Shown: piece by piece, positions 1 to 8,326 of the stretch | How the letters are laid out: every line of letters starts with the position of its first letter | Numbering within the stretch: position 1 is the first letter of the stretch | Source of the DNA: Vibrio tapetis subsp. quintayensis | GTDB taxonomy: Bacteria; Pseudomonadota; Gammaproteobacteria; Enterobacterales; Vibrionaceae | Assembly: GCF_030409945.1 (NCBI RefSeq) | Contig: NZ_JAUFQV010000004.1 | Location: forward strand, 1 to 64,000 | Direction: 5' to 3' | DNA length: 64,000 nt | Program-made: the position numbers and the translations under genes | Notes under the pieces: generated by a model | Databases searched by the model: none | Told to the model about the DNA's origin: nothing | What the model saw: the letters and a program-made list of their open reading frames with translations, nothing else

Positions 1-832
1 AGATCAGAAAAGACAGAACTGAATTCTGAGTCTTGGCTGATTTTTTTGCAACAGCCCCCTAATTAGTATGATTTGTTATCAAAGAGCAGCAGGTTGTGGC
101 ATTTTAAGTCTCTTTAATTGTAATACTAGATTATTTGTTTTTTAGCGCTGAGTTCTAGAATACTACCTCGTTTACTGCTCATTTTACCCCTATAACACCA
201 CACCCATATCGCTCTGCTATCTTTATCAATCCCGATTTTTTTCGTTAATGTCGATCTAATTTTCGAGCAAAAAAGCTAAGAAATCATGATCATCATTTTC
301 CCATACTCCGGTGTCTTTTACGTTTTACGTTTTGGCTTATCGCGCCAGGTTGATTCAAATACGAGATACATGTTAACCAAACATAATACTATGTCGTCCA
401 TGTAATAATAATTACTTTAAATTCAACTATTAATGTCAATTGTTTTGAGTTTTTGTTAGTTATTGTTCGGTTATAAATTGTGACTCAACGCATGAGTATT
501 TCCGAGTCGTCTCAGAAAGTTGAACTTGTTACAAAAGGTCAATGGCAATTTGAAAGGCAGTGAATATAGACAACCTAAAAAAAATCAAAAACTCATGAAC
601 TAAGACGCGGTAATCCAAGTGTAGGAATTAGTCTGAAATAGGCTAATCGTGTTCTGAGCCTAAATCAGTGATGAAAGTGGAAACCGATAGGTTGAAGTGG
701 ATCACTTGTATGATTATTTATTGGCTTGATAGTAGGATCGTCGTCACGCATTTGGGTTATTGTACTACAAATGACGATTCGGAATAACTATAGTGAAGGT
801 GCGGATAAAACTTAAATAAAAAAGGTCTTAAG
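1..832. other. Long non-coding left flank
   Basis: No open frame of useful length is seen on either strand. The stretch is AT-rich and precedes the symporter gene. A ribosome binding site (AAAAGG) lies just before that gene's ATG. I could not pick out a convincing operator, riboswitch or terminator; the upstream gene whose 3' side may lie here is outside the window. Confidence 0.5.
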
Positions 833-2611
833 ATGGAACTCAATACTATTATTGTTGGCGTCTACTTCCTATTCTTGATTGCAATAGGTTGGATGTTTAG
901 AACGTTTACAAGTACAACAAGTGATTACTTCCGTGGGGGAGGTAACATGTTGTGGTGGATGGTTGGTGCAACAGCGTTTATGACACAGTTTAGTGCATGG
1001 ACATTCACCGGTGCAGCGGGTAAAGCTTACAACGATGGCTTTGCGGTTGCGGTAATCTTCGTAGCTAACGCATTTGGCTACTTCATGAACTACGCATACT
1101 TCGCTCCAAAGTTCCGTCAACTTCGAGTTGTTACGGTAATTGAAGCGATTCGCATGCGTTTCGGTGCAACGAACGAACAAGTATTTACTTGGTCTTCAAT
1201 GCCTAACTCTGTTGTATCTGCGGGTGTGTGGCTGAACGCATTGGCAATCATCGCATCGGGCATCTTCGGTTTCGATATGAACATGACTATCTGGGTTACT
1301 GGCCTAGTGGTATTGGCGATGTCTGTAACGGGTGGTTCATGGGCGGTAATCGCATCTGACTTCATGCAGATGGTTATCATCATGGCGGTTACGGTAACGT
1401 GTGCAGTTGTTGCTGTTGTACAAGGTGGCGGTGTTGGCGAGATTGTTAATAACTTCCCTGTACAAGATGGTGGTTCGTTCCTTTGGGGCAATAACATTAA
1501 CTACCTAAGCATCTTCACAATTTGGGCATTCTTCATCTTCGTTAAGCAGTTCTCTATTACTAACAACATGCTTAACTCTTACCGTTACCTAGCGGCAAAA
1601 GATTCAAAAAATGCTAAAAAAGCAGCACTACTTGCTTGTGTTCTAATGCTGGCGGGCGTATTCATTTGGTTCATGCCATCTTGGTACATTGCTGGTCAAG
1701 GTGTTGATTTAGCAGCAGCTTACCCAGATGCAGGTAAAAAAGCAGCTGACTTCGCTTATCTATACTTCGTACAAGAGTACATGCCAGCAGGTATGGTTGG
1801 TCTACTTGTAGCCGCGATGTTCGCAGCAACAATGTCTTCAATGGATTCAGGTCTTAACCGTAACTCAGGTATCTTTGTTAAGAACTTCTACGAACCAATC
1901 GTTCGTAAAGGTGAAGCTTCTGAGAAAGAGCTAGTAACAGTATCTAAGATCACTTCTGCTGTATTTGGTATTGCTATCATCCTTATCGCACAATTCATCA
2001 ACTCACTAAAAGGCCTGAGCCTGTTTGATACGATGATGTATGTGGGTGCGTTGATTGGCTTCCCTATGACAATTCCTGCTTTCCTTGGCTTCTTCATTAA
2101 GAAGACTCCGGACTGGGCTGGTTGGGGTACACTAATTGTTGGTGGTATCGTTTCTTATGTTGTTGGTTTCGTTATCGATGCAGAAATGGTTTCAGCGGTA
2201 TTTGGTATGGAAGAGCTAACTAAACGTGAATGGTCTGATGTGAAAGTAGCGATTGGTCTAATTTCTCACATCACGCTAACGGGTGGCTTCTTCATGGCTT
2301 CTACATTGTTCTACAAGCCACTGACGGCTGAACGTCAAGCGGACGTAGACAAGTTCTTTGGCAACCTTTCTACGCCATTAGTTGCTGAGTCTGCTGAGCA
2401 GAAACAACTAGATAACAAGCAGCGTCAAATGCTTGGTAAACTTATCGCAGTGGCGGGTGTTGGTATCTGTACGATGGCATTGCTAACAAACCCAATGTGG
2501 GGACGTCTAGTCTTTGTTCTATGTGGTATTATTGTCGGCGGTGTTGGTGTTCTACTGGTTAAAGCGGTTGATGAAAATACGGACTCTAACGAGTTAGCAT
2601 CTAACGGCTAA
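833..2611 (+). CDS. Sodium:solute symporter (SSS family)
   Basis: This 592-residue inner-membrane protein has about 13 hydrophobic helices and the SSS-family pattern: an N-terminal out-facing helix followed by a segment DYFRGGG, then W-rich helices, and a mid-protein AATMSSMDSGLNRNSG segment typical of the sodium-binding core helices. SSS members couple Na+ entry to uptake of sugars, sugar acids, amino acids or similar solutes. In marine vibrios close paralogues (the Toa transporters) carry oligoalginate products, but no alginate or uronate genes lie nearby, so the substrate is unknown. The ATG at 833 is preceded by AAAAGG at a good distance. It is monocistronic: a long empty region precedes it and a strong terminator follows. 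Family call is firm; substrate is not. Confidence 0.88.
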   Translation: MELNTIIVGVYFLFLIAIGWMFRTFTSTTSDYFRGGGNMLWWMVGATAFMTQFSAWTFTGAAGKAYNDGFAVAVIFVANAFGYFMNYAYFAPKFRQLRVVTVIEAIRMRFGATNEQVFTWSSMPNSVVSAGVWLNALAIIASGIFGFDMNMTIWVTGLVVLAMSVTGGSWAVIASDFMQMVIIMAVTVTCAVVAVVQGGGVGEIVNNFPVQDGGSFLWGNNINYLSIFTIWAFFIFVKQFSITNNMLNSYRYLAAKDSKNAKKAALLACVLMLAGVFIWFMPSWYIAGQGVDLAAAYPDAGKKAADFAYLYFVQEYMPAGMVGLLVAAMFAATMSSMDSGLNRNSGIFVKNFYEPIVRKGEASEKELVTVSKITSAVFGIAIILIAQFINSLKGLSLFDTMMYVGALIGFPMTIPAFLGFFIKKTPDWAGWGTLIVGGIVSYVVGFVIDAEMVSAVFGMEELTKREWSDVKVAIGLISHITLTGGFFMASTLFYKPLTAERQADVDKFFGNLSTPLVAESAEQKQLDNKQRQMLGKLIAVAGVGICTMALLTNPMWGRLVFVLCGIIVGGVGVLLVKAVDENTDSNELASNG

Positions 2612-2650
2612 ATCGAGTATCACGTAAATCTAAGTACTTATTAGAGTTGA

Positions 2651-2681
2651 AAGCAGAAGCCTAACCGCTTCTGCTTTTTTT
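2651..2681 (+). terminator. Rho-independent terminator of the symporter gene
   Basis: Perfect 10-bp stem AAGCAGAAGC / GCTTCTGCTT with a 6-nt loop, running into a T tract. Confidence 0.9.
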
Positions 2682-2855
2682 GGTTTACGGACAGGGAAAG
2701 CCGCAGTGAAAGATGTTGTATAAATAAGCAATGTCGGTGACAAATTAGACCTAACGCCCGAAATTGTCATAATTTTTTCGTAACCTGAGTGTATAAGTTT
2801 GAGCTTTGGTTTACTCTAATGTCAGTTTGAGGTTTGGATGTATTGGGAGACAGTC

Positions 2856-3437
2856 ATGTCCAATGAGTGGGACGACTTCGCTGAAACGTGGGAGCAGAAC
2901 CCTGCTACCGCGGTATTCGCAGAGCGTGCATTTAATGAGTTAAACAAACTTGTTAGTTTGAAAGGATTAAAAGTTCTTGATTTTGGGTGCGGCACAGGAT
3001 TGCTGGCTCAACAATTATCACCGATAGTGAAAGAGATCGTGGCTCTGGATACCTCAGAGCAAATGATTGAACAGCTAGACGCGAAAGAACTGCCTAATGT
3101 AGAACCTGTAGTAGATAGCCTTAGCCGCGGCCTTGTCGCTTATCATCCTGCATTCCGCAGCCAGTTTGATTTGATAGTCGCATCTTCAGTATGTGGCTTT
3201 GTTGATGATTATGAGGAAATTGCTAAGGTAGCGAATTCACTACTCAATGAAGGCGGTTTGTTTGTTCACTGGGATTGGCTCGCTGAAAATAATAAAGCGG
3301 GCTCTGGTTTAACAGTGAAGCGCTCTCAGAAAGCCCTTGATGGTGCTCTGTTCAGTTCTGTTGATGTGAATACGCCATTTACCGTTGAAACAGAAAATGG
3401 TGAGTTGACGGTATTAATGGGCGTGGCCCAAAAGTAA
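2856..3437 (+). CDS. Class I SAM-dependent methyltransferase
   Basis: A cytosolic protein of 193 residues. Motif I (VLDFGCGTG, residues 40-48) is the glycine-rich SAM-binding loop; an acidic residue follows at the end of strand 2 (ALDTSEQM). This is the Rossmann-fold small-molecule methyltransferase type (Methyltransf_11/25). The substrate cannot be told from the sequence. I chose the ATG at 2856 rather than 2838 because a GGGAG ribosome binding site sits six bases before it; the longer version would add six residues. The gene stands alone between two terminators. Confidence 0.85.
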   Translation: MSNEWDDFAETWEQNPATAVFAERAFNELNKLVSLKGLKVLDFGCGTGLLAQQLSPIVKEIVALDTSEQMIEQLDAKELPNVEPVVDSLSRGLVAYHPAFRSQFDLIVASSVCGFVDDYEEIAKVANSLLNEGGLFVHWDWLAENNKAGSGLTVKRSQKALDGALFSSVDVNTPFTVETENGELTVLMGVAQK

Positions 3438-3461
3438 TGAAACCGAGTTGATTTAACCGCG

Positions 3462-3488
3462 AAAGGCGAGCAGGTAGCTCGCTTTTTT
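3462..3488 (+). terminator. Terminator between convergent genes
   Basis: Stem GGCGAGC / GCTCGC(T) with a 5-nt loop and a run of six T. It follows the methyltransferase gene. The reverse-strand gene ending at 3501 converges on it, but the T run on that strand is poor. Confidence 0.85.
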
Positions 3489-3500
3489 ATTGGCTGTCGA

Positions 3501-4226
3501 TTATAGGTTCAATCCATACTTTTGGTACAAATTGGTGATAAACCCATCTCGGTGCATGCTGACCATAGCAAGCTTGAGTTGCAGTATTTTGTTCTTGCTG
3601 ATGTCGAGATTACACGCCAAGCCACTTAGTGACGTATAAAACACTAACTTGGGCTTGAGCATCATCTGGTCATTGAGCATGTAGTGCTCGGCGTTGATTA
3701 GCTCAGAAGCCCATAATCCCACCCGTTTTTTTTGTAATTTCCAAAAACTCTGTTGATTTGTTGACGACGTTTCAACGGTAAATCCATGGCTAGTTAAATA
3801 GTCACTAATCCCCGCGCCTCGATAGCTGCCTACTACATAGTGCTTTGCATCTTCCATGGTTTCGATCTTGATATCATCGTCTGGGTGTGCAAACAAGCCA
3901 AAACGAGAAACCAGCACGGGGCTTATCCATTGATATTTGGCTTCTCGTTCTTGAGATCGGGCTAGCGGAATGATGCATTGGGTGTCATTACGCTCTACGG
4001 ACAACAGCGCTCGCTTTAGAGGGACAAATTTCAGTTCGTAGTTGATATTAGTACGAGAAAACATTTCATGAACAATTTCAACTAATAAGCCGGTTATGGC
4101 GTCACCGTGCTTTACGGCAAAAGGAGGCGCTTCATAGGTTAAGACTTGGATCGTCTTGGCTCCACTGCAAGGGTACGAAGTGATGACAAGCAGCAGGAAG
4201 ATAGCTTTCCAGTTACCGCCAAGCAT
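3501..4226 (-). CDS. Periplasmic substrate-binding protein, SBP_bac_3 type
   Basis: About 241 residues with a hydrophobic signal peptide (first ~23 residues, ending CSGA). The mature part has the bilobal family-3 layout: IQVLTYEAPPFA start, GLLVEIVHEMF, then PLKRALLSVERNDTQCIIPLARSQERE, the pattern usual in the many amino-acid-type or orphan binding proteins of vibrios. No permease or ATPase gene is adjacent. The start at 4226 is set by a strong GAGGAGG ribosome binding site that lies inside the 3' end of the upstream gene; the two genes overlap by 14 bases and are surely co-transcribed. Ligand unknown. It may feed a transporter or sensor encoded elsewhere. Confidence 0.75.
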   Translation of the reverse strand: MLGGNWKAIFLLLVITSYPCSGAKTIQVLTYEAPPFAVKHGDAITGLLVEIVHEMFSRTNINYELKFVPLKRALLSVERNDTQCIIPLARSQEREAKYQWISPVLVSRFGLFAHPDDDIKIETMEDAKHYVVGSYRGAGISDYLTSHGFTVETSSTNQQSFWKLQKKRVGLWASELINAEHYMLNDQMMLKPKLVFYTSLSGLACNLDISKNKILQLKLAMVSMHRDGFITNLYQKYGLNL

Positions 4227-5910
4227 TGATGGCCTCCTCAAACGTTTTCGTTATGCCTTTAACGGTTTTGTTGTTCTGGGGTTTTGGTGAGCCGGGCTGA
4301 TTTAGCCAGTATTCAGGTTTTCGTATGCCATTGAGTTCTGGGCTACACGGATGCGAATGACTCATGGAAAGGGACAGCAAGTGATTGTCTACATCGTAAG
4401 CAAAGTCATCTAGCCCTTGTTGTGTGGTTGTTTGACCTTCTATAATTTTGGATATGTTCTTCCACCACATATTAGAGAGGCCGGGATAGTCAGGAACGTT
4501 GGTGCCCGTTGGCGTCCATACGTCTCGTGCGGTGCTTCGGTAAAACTCAACGAGGCCACCCAAAAACGGGGCCTGCTCGGTCATAAATACCGAGTCAATG
4601 TCAGATTTTCGTATTGGGGTTAAACCAACCAGCGTTTTACGTAGTGACACGGTTTTTGAAACAACAAATTGCGCATATAGCCAAGCAGCTTGTTGTCGTT
4701 TTAGTGGTGTATTTTTTAGTAACGTCCAAGCACCAGTGTCCTGGTATCCTGATTTCATTCCTTTCTGCCAGTATTTTCCCAAAGGAGAGGGGGCAACGCG
4801 CCATTTAGGTGTGCCATCGACATTTACAACCGGCAAACTGGGGTGAGTTAAATCGGATACAAAAGCGGTATACCAAAATATTTGTTGGGCGATCACGCCT
4901 TTAGCTGGCCATTCGCCAGCTTGGCTAAAATTCAGGTTTACCGCTTCATCCGGAGCGTATTGTAACCATTCTATATATTTATCAATGGCGTAAACGGCAG
5001 CAGGACTATTGAGAGCACCGCCACGAGCCACGCTAGCACCCGCTGGGCGGCATCCATTAACGCGGATACCCCATTCATCGACGGGCAAGCCGTTAGGTAA
5101 ACCTGTATCGCCAACCCCCGCCATTGACAGCCAAGCATCAGACAACCGCCAGCCCAGAGAAGGGTCAGTTTTGGCATAATCCATATGGCCATAGATCCTC
5201 TGTCCGTCAATCTCGGCAATGTCTTCTGAAAAGAAAGCGGCAATGTCTTCATAAGCTTGCCAATTTTGTGGAACTCCAAGCTCGTAGCCGTAGATCTCCC
5301 TAAACCTGTCTTTAAAATCTTTGCGATTAAACCAATCGTGGCGATACCAATAAAGATTGGCAAATTGCTGGTCAGGCAACTGATACAGCTCGCCATCTGG
5401 GGCTGTGGTAAATTTTAGGCCGATAAAATCATTTAGGTCAAGCGTGGGGGAGGTGACGGACTTGCCCTCATTAGCCATAAATTGAGTCAGAGACACGATA
5501 TGCCCGGAACGGAAGTGAGTACCAATTAAATCGCTGTCGTTGATGTAAGCGTCATATAAATTGTGCTTAGTGATTTCTTGCGCCGTGAGTTTTTTCAACA
5601 CATCGTCTTCACCAGTCAATTCATGGATGACTTTAATCCCCGTGATATCATAGAAAGCTTTGGCTAGCACACTGGCTTCATACCAATGCGTGGTAATACG
5701 TTCAGATGTTACTCTGATTTCCATCCCTTTATAGGGTTTTGCCGCATTGGAAAACCAGCGTAATTCTTGCCTTTGCTCTTCTCTTGATAGAGTGGAAGGG
5801 TAGAATTCGTTTAACCAAGGATCTATTGAGGCATCAAGGGCGTCGCTCGCAAACAGCCATAACGGACTGAGCGCGAAGCACATTACAAAGAATTGGCGCC
5901 ATTTCAACAT
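4213..5910 (-). CDS. Large extracellular solute-binding protein (family 1, GlpV-like)
   Basis: 565 residues with an N-terminal signal peptide (about 21 residues, ending LFAS). The body resembles the unusually large binding proteins of glycerol-type ABC systems (GlpV of rhizobia): a conserved LSREEQRQELRWF segment after the signal peptide, then RVTSERITTHWYEASVLAKAF, YDAYINDSDLIGTH and the C-terminal WWKNISK. This likeness is from memory of the family. In rhizobia GlpV works with two permeases and two ATPases; none is found here, so the protein is an orphan. It is first in a two-gene reverse operon with the smaller binding protein, overlapping it by 14 bases. A long divergent promoter region shared with the porin gene lies upstream. 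Confidence 0.72.
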   Translation of the reverse strand: MLKWRQFFVMCFALSPLWLFASDALDASIDPWLNEFYPSTLSREEQRQELRWFSNAAKPYKGMEIRVTSERITTHWYEASVLAKAFYDITGIKVIHELTGEDDVLKKLTAQEITKHNLYDAYINDSDLIGTHFRSGHIVSLTQFMANEGKSVTSPTLDLNDFIGLKFTTAPDGELYQLPDQQFANLYWYRHDWFNRKDFKDRFREIYGYELGVPQNWQAYEDIAAFFSEDIAEIDGQRIYGHMDYAKTDPSLGWRLSDAWLSMAGVGDTGLPNGLPVDEWGIRVNGCRPAGASVARGGALNSPAAVYAIDKYIEWLQYAPDEAVNLNFSQAGEWPAKGVIAQQIFWYTAFVSDLTHPSLPVVNVDGTPKWRVAPSPLGKYWQKGMKSGYQDTGAWTLLKNTPLKRQQAAWLYAQFVVSKTVSLRKTLVGLTPIRKSDIDSVFMTEQAPFLGGLVEFYRSTARDVWTPTGTNVPDYPGLSNMWWKNISKIIEGQTTTQQGLDDFAYDVDNHLLSLSMSHSHPCSPELNGIRKPEYWLNQPGSPKPQNNKTVKGITKTFEEAINAWR

Positions 5911-6209
5911 TAACGATTAACCTATAGATATTATTAGTAATAACTATGGCTCACTATTTTTGATATCGCCAATTGTTATGCTCTTCAGTGAGCTAACACA
6001 CCTTGGCCTCCCCTAGATGTTTCGATGCTATGTCAATCCAGTAAGGTATGATGCTTTTGTTACATGGTGACTTAACTTGAATTGAGCTTAAATGATGACT
6101 ATTTTCATAAGTTAAATTGAAATTACTTTAATTACCCTCTATTAGGAGGATTTAAATAATAAAGAAAACACGTTATACCTATAAATTGATCTGTTTTTGT
6201 TATTAACAA

Positions 6210-6221
6210 TGAAACGTTTCA
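6210..6221. promoter_or_regulatory. Candidate LacI-type operator TGAAACGTTTCA
   Basis: Perfect 12-bp palindrome with the central CG common in LacI-family operators. It sits about 300 bp before the porin gene and shares the TGAAAC half-site with 8149-8167 and 23083-23098. Assignment to the neighbouring LacI regulator is inference. Confidence 0.45.
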
Positions 6222-6427
6222 AAATTATGAATGACTTTCATGAATAAATGAAAAAAATGCTCAACAAATCTAAACCTCACGTGATTAGTTTCATCTTAAC
6301 TCATGAAATGAAACCGATTACAGATTCGAGTTTTCAATTTTAATTTAATTAAGTTATTGATTTTAATTTGTTATTGTTATTGTTTTTATTTTCTATTTGT
6401 TTCATGGATGAATTTCTTGTCACTCGA

Positions 6428-6443
6428 TGTGAGCCGCATCTGA
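6428..6443. promoter_or_regulatory. CRP-like site before the porin gene
   Basis: TGTGA-GCCGCA-TCTGA matches the cAMP-CRP consensus TGTGA-N6-TCACA at nine of ten or so informative positions of the first arm plus most of the second. About 80 bp before the porin ATG, a position that suits catabolite-activated transcription of a sugar porin. Confidence 0.4.
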
Positions 6444-6525
6444 CCTTTCAATCGTTTCAAAAATTACTATAAATCTCGAACCAATAATAAGTGTTTACCT
6501 ACAAATCGGATTTATAGGAATAAAT

Positions 6526-7872
6526 ATGAAAAATTTTAAAATTGTCCCTCTTTCGCTTGCAGTGGCTGCAGCCGTTACGTCTCTGTCTACATTTGCTGCG
6601 GATGCAGATATTGATGCATTGACCAAACGAATTCAAGAGCTTGAAACTAAGTTAGAGACAGATTATGTCTATGATCAGCAGCAAGCGATATTAACACCTG
6701 ATACTGAAGTGCCTCTTGGTCTGGTTTTTTCTGGCTATGCTCGTTACGGTGCACACCATGCCAGTGGCGATAATCGTTACGTACAAGTGGGAAGCTCTGG
6801 TGCCGCAGTCGGTCGTTTAGGTAACGAAGCAAACGGTGGTGAAATCCAATTTGCTAAAGCATTTAAAACGGATGCAGGTGCAATTTGGGATGTGGTCTTC
6901 ATGCTTGATCAATGGGGTGTTGATCAGTGGAGTTCACCTGGCGGCGTTAACTTGAAAAAAGCCTATGCAGGCGTGACGAATGTATTTGCAAGCCAACCAG
7001 ATGTTTACATGTGGGCTGGTCGTGACTTCCATCAGCGTCCACAACAAGGTCTGAACGACTATTTTTGGATGAGTCATGATGGTCAGGGTGGTGGTTTCCA
7101 CAACTTTAACTTTGGCGGCGCAAAATTTGATTTAGCCTTTGTTGCTCAAGTGGATTCAGGTGATGGTGGCGCACTCGGTAATGATAACGGCAGATATGCA
7201 ATTACTTCGAAGCTGCACAGTATTGATGCAGGGATCGGAAATCTAGATATCTACGCGAACTACGGGTTTGCATCAACTGAAGCAGATACGGCAGAAAGCT
7301 ATGAGTGGGTGTTTAACGACACAACTGGAGCTCCGGAAAAGAAAATCACCGCAGCGACTAAAGTGAGCGACAAAAACACTTGGCAGATTGGTGCAACTCT
7401 TGGCTTAGGCTCATCAAACAAGTTGGTTATGAAATACACCGACGGTGGTGATAACTCTGCGTTTGATTTAGCGGGTGACAAAAAAGTGGGTTACGTAAGT
7501 ATTGAAGGTGGCATTAACCCAAGCGATAGAATGGCGGTTGATTACCTTGCTTCATACAAAACGTTTTCTGGCGAAGATACTGACGACAAAAACGAATACT
7601 CTGCAATCGTACGTCCAATGTATAACTGGGATGACGTTCATTCTACTTGGTTAGAAGCAGGTTACGCGATGGAAGATTTTGCAAATGGCGATGAGAAAAA
7701 TGGTTGGAAGGTGACACTTTCTCAAAATATCTCTATGGGTGGGCTTCCATGGAGCCGCCCAATGCTTCGTTTCTACGCAACCGTGGGTGACGTACAAAGT
7801 AAAACTGGCTCAGTTACCGGAAAGAAACAAGACACAGTTAGTGTAGGCGCAATGTGGGAAGCGTGGTGGTAA
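6526..7872 (+). CDS. LamB/ScrY-type maltoporin-family sugar porin
   Basis: 448 residues. Signal peptide of 24 residues ending STFA, then a short heptad-rich stretch (about 27-47, IDALTKRIQELETKLE) like the periplasmic coiled coil of ScrY-type porins, then an outer-membrane beta barrel with the LamB-family features GYARYGA, GRLGNE near the N terminus and the aromatic end VGAMWEAWW that resembles the LamB C terminus. It would form a trimeric sugar-selective channel. Standing before a LacI gene and an oligosaccharide ABC operon, it probably admits beta-glucan oligosaccharides rather than maltodextrins. CRP-like and LacI-type operator-like sites precede it. Family is clear; the substrate is inferred from context. 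Confidence 0.88.
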   Translation: MKNFKIVPLSLAVAAAVTSLSTFAADADIDALTKRIQELETKLETDYVYDQQQAILTPDTEVPLGLVFSGYARYGAHHASGDNRYVQVGSSGAAVGRLGNEANGGEIQFAKAFKTDAGAIWDVVFMLDQWGVDQWSSPGGVNLKKAYAGVTNVFASQPDVYMWAGRDFHQRPQQGLNDYFWMSHDGQGGGFHNFNFGGAKFDLAFVAQVDSGDGGALGNDNGRYAITSKLHSIDAGIGNLDIYANYGFASTEADTAESYEWVFNDTTGAPEKKITAATKVSDKNTWQIGATLGLGSSNKLVMKYTDGGDNSAFDLAGDKKVGYVSIEGGINPSDRMAVDYLASYKTFSGEDTDDKNEYSAIVRPMYNWDDVHSTWLEAGYAMEDFANGDEKNGWKVTLSQNISMGGLPWSRPMLRFYATVGDVQSKTGSVTGKKQDTVSVGAMWEAWW

Positions 7873-7927
7873 TTAGCGATTAGTTTCTCTGACAGAGTTA
7901 TAAAATATCTTCACTGTTTTACATCGT

Positions 7928-8049
7928 TATGGGTGTCCCCCACCCATATGATTATGTCTACTGACATCGTTGAAAGCTCAAGGCAGTAGGGGAATAAAGC
8001 TTTCATTAAGTCTCCATTATTTGTGGCCACATTATGTGGCCATTTTTTT
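7928..8049 (+). ncRNA. Possible 3'UTR-derived small RNA downstream of the porin
   Basis: Between the porin stop and the next gene there is a stable hairpin TATGGGTG / CACCCATA with a TCCCC loop (7928-7948), about 75 bases of loosely structured sequence and then a textbook terminator (8024-8049). The shape, hairpin plus linker plus U-tailed terminator, is that of a small RNA released from an mRNA 3' end. The C-rich loop could pair with the GGGGGGA ribosome binding site of the LacI gene at 8327. No good promoter was seen. Speculative. Confidence 0.3.
8024..8049 (+). terminator. Terminator after the porin transcript
   Basis: Perfect stem TGGCCACA / TGTGGCCA, 3-nt loop, seven T. It lies 150 bases after the porin stop, so the porin mRNA has a long 3' tail. 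Confidence 0.92.
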
Positions 8050-8148
8050 GTTTGAAATAAAACAATTTTCACATGGGTGTTGTTATTTTCATTCTTCATA
8101 ACTAGCAGACCCAAATCCCAAGCCAAATTAGTCGAAATAAGTTCAGTT

Positions 8149-8167
8149 CCATGAAACAGTTTCATGG
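8149..8167. promoter_or_regulatory. Operator-like palindrome CCATGAAAC-A-GTTTCATGG
   Basis: Perfect 19-bp inverted repeat with a single central base, 160 bp before the LacI gene of the sugar operon. A near copy (CATGAAACAGATTCATAG) lies before the GH9 gene at 23083-23098, so the two promoters may share a regulator. Confidence 0.5.
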
Positions 8168-8280
8168 CTAATGCTGAATGTACCAGACGACTCAAGCTTT
8201 GAATAATTGCGTTTTTTTTGCCAATTTGACTGTGACATGCCTCGCACTATTTCCCACTTAACTCTCTAGAATAAGTTGCA

Positions 8281-8294
8281 TGAAAGCGATTTCG
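8281..8294. promoter_or_regulatory. Operator-like sequence TGAAAGCGATTTCG
   Basis: Near-palindrome around a central CG, one base from the GAAAGCGCTTTC palindromes of the laminarin locus at 47-54 kb. It lies 33 bp before the LacI ATG, a good place for autoregulation. Confidence 0.45.
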
Positions 8295-8326
8295 AAAAAT
8301 CATTCTGAACTGAGATAGGGGGGAAC

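Larger units (their letters stand above)
5911..6525. promoter_or_regulatory. Divergent promoter region, binding proteins / porin
   Basis: 615 bases without a gene, very AT-rich. It must hold the promoters of the reverse binding-protein operon and of the porin. Visible signals: a perfect palindrome at 6210-6221, a related imperfect copy TGAAACCGATTACA at 6309-6322, a CRP-like site at 6428-6443, a half-site pair CTTTCAATCGTTTCA at 6446-6460, and the porin ribosome binding site (AGGA) just before 6526. Confidence 0.55.

Noticed and set aside
869..1497. Reverse frames inside the symporter gene
   Set aside because: Cysteine- and threonine-rich translations that mirror a well-supported membrane protein gene.
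2838..2855. Earlier ATG for the methyltransferase
   Set aside because: No ribosome binding site; the ATG at 2856 has GGGAG at the right distance.
7911..8195. 94-codon reverse frame between porin and LacI
   Set aside because: It runs through two hairpins, a terminator and the 19-bp operator, has no ribosome binding site and resembles no protein family.
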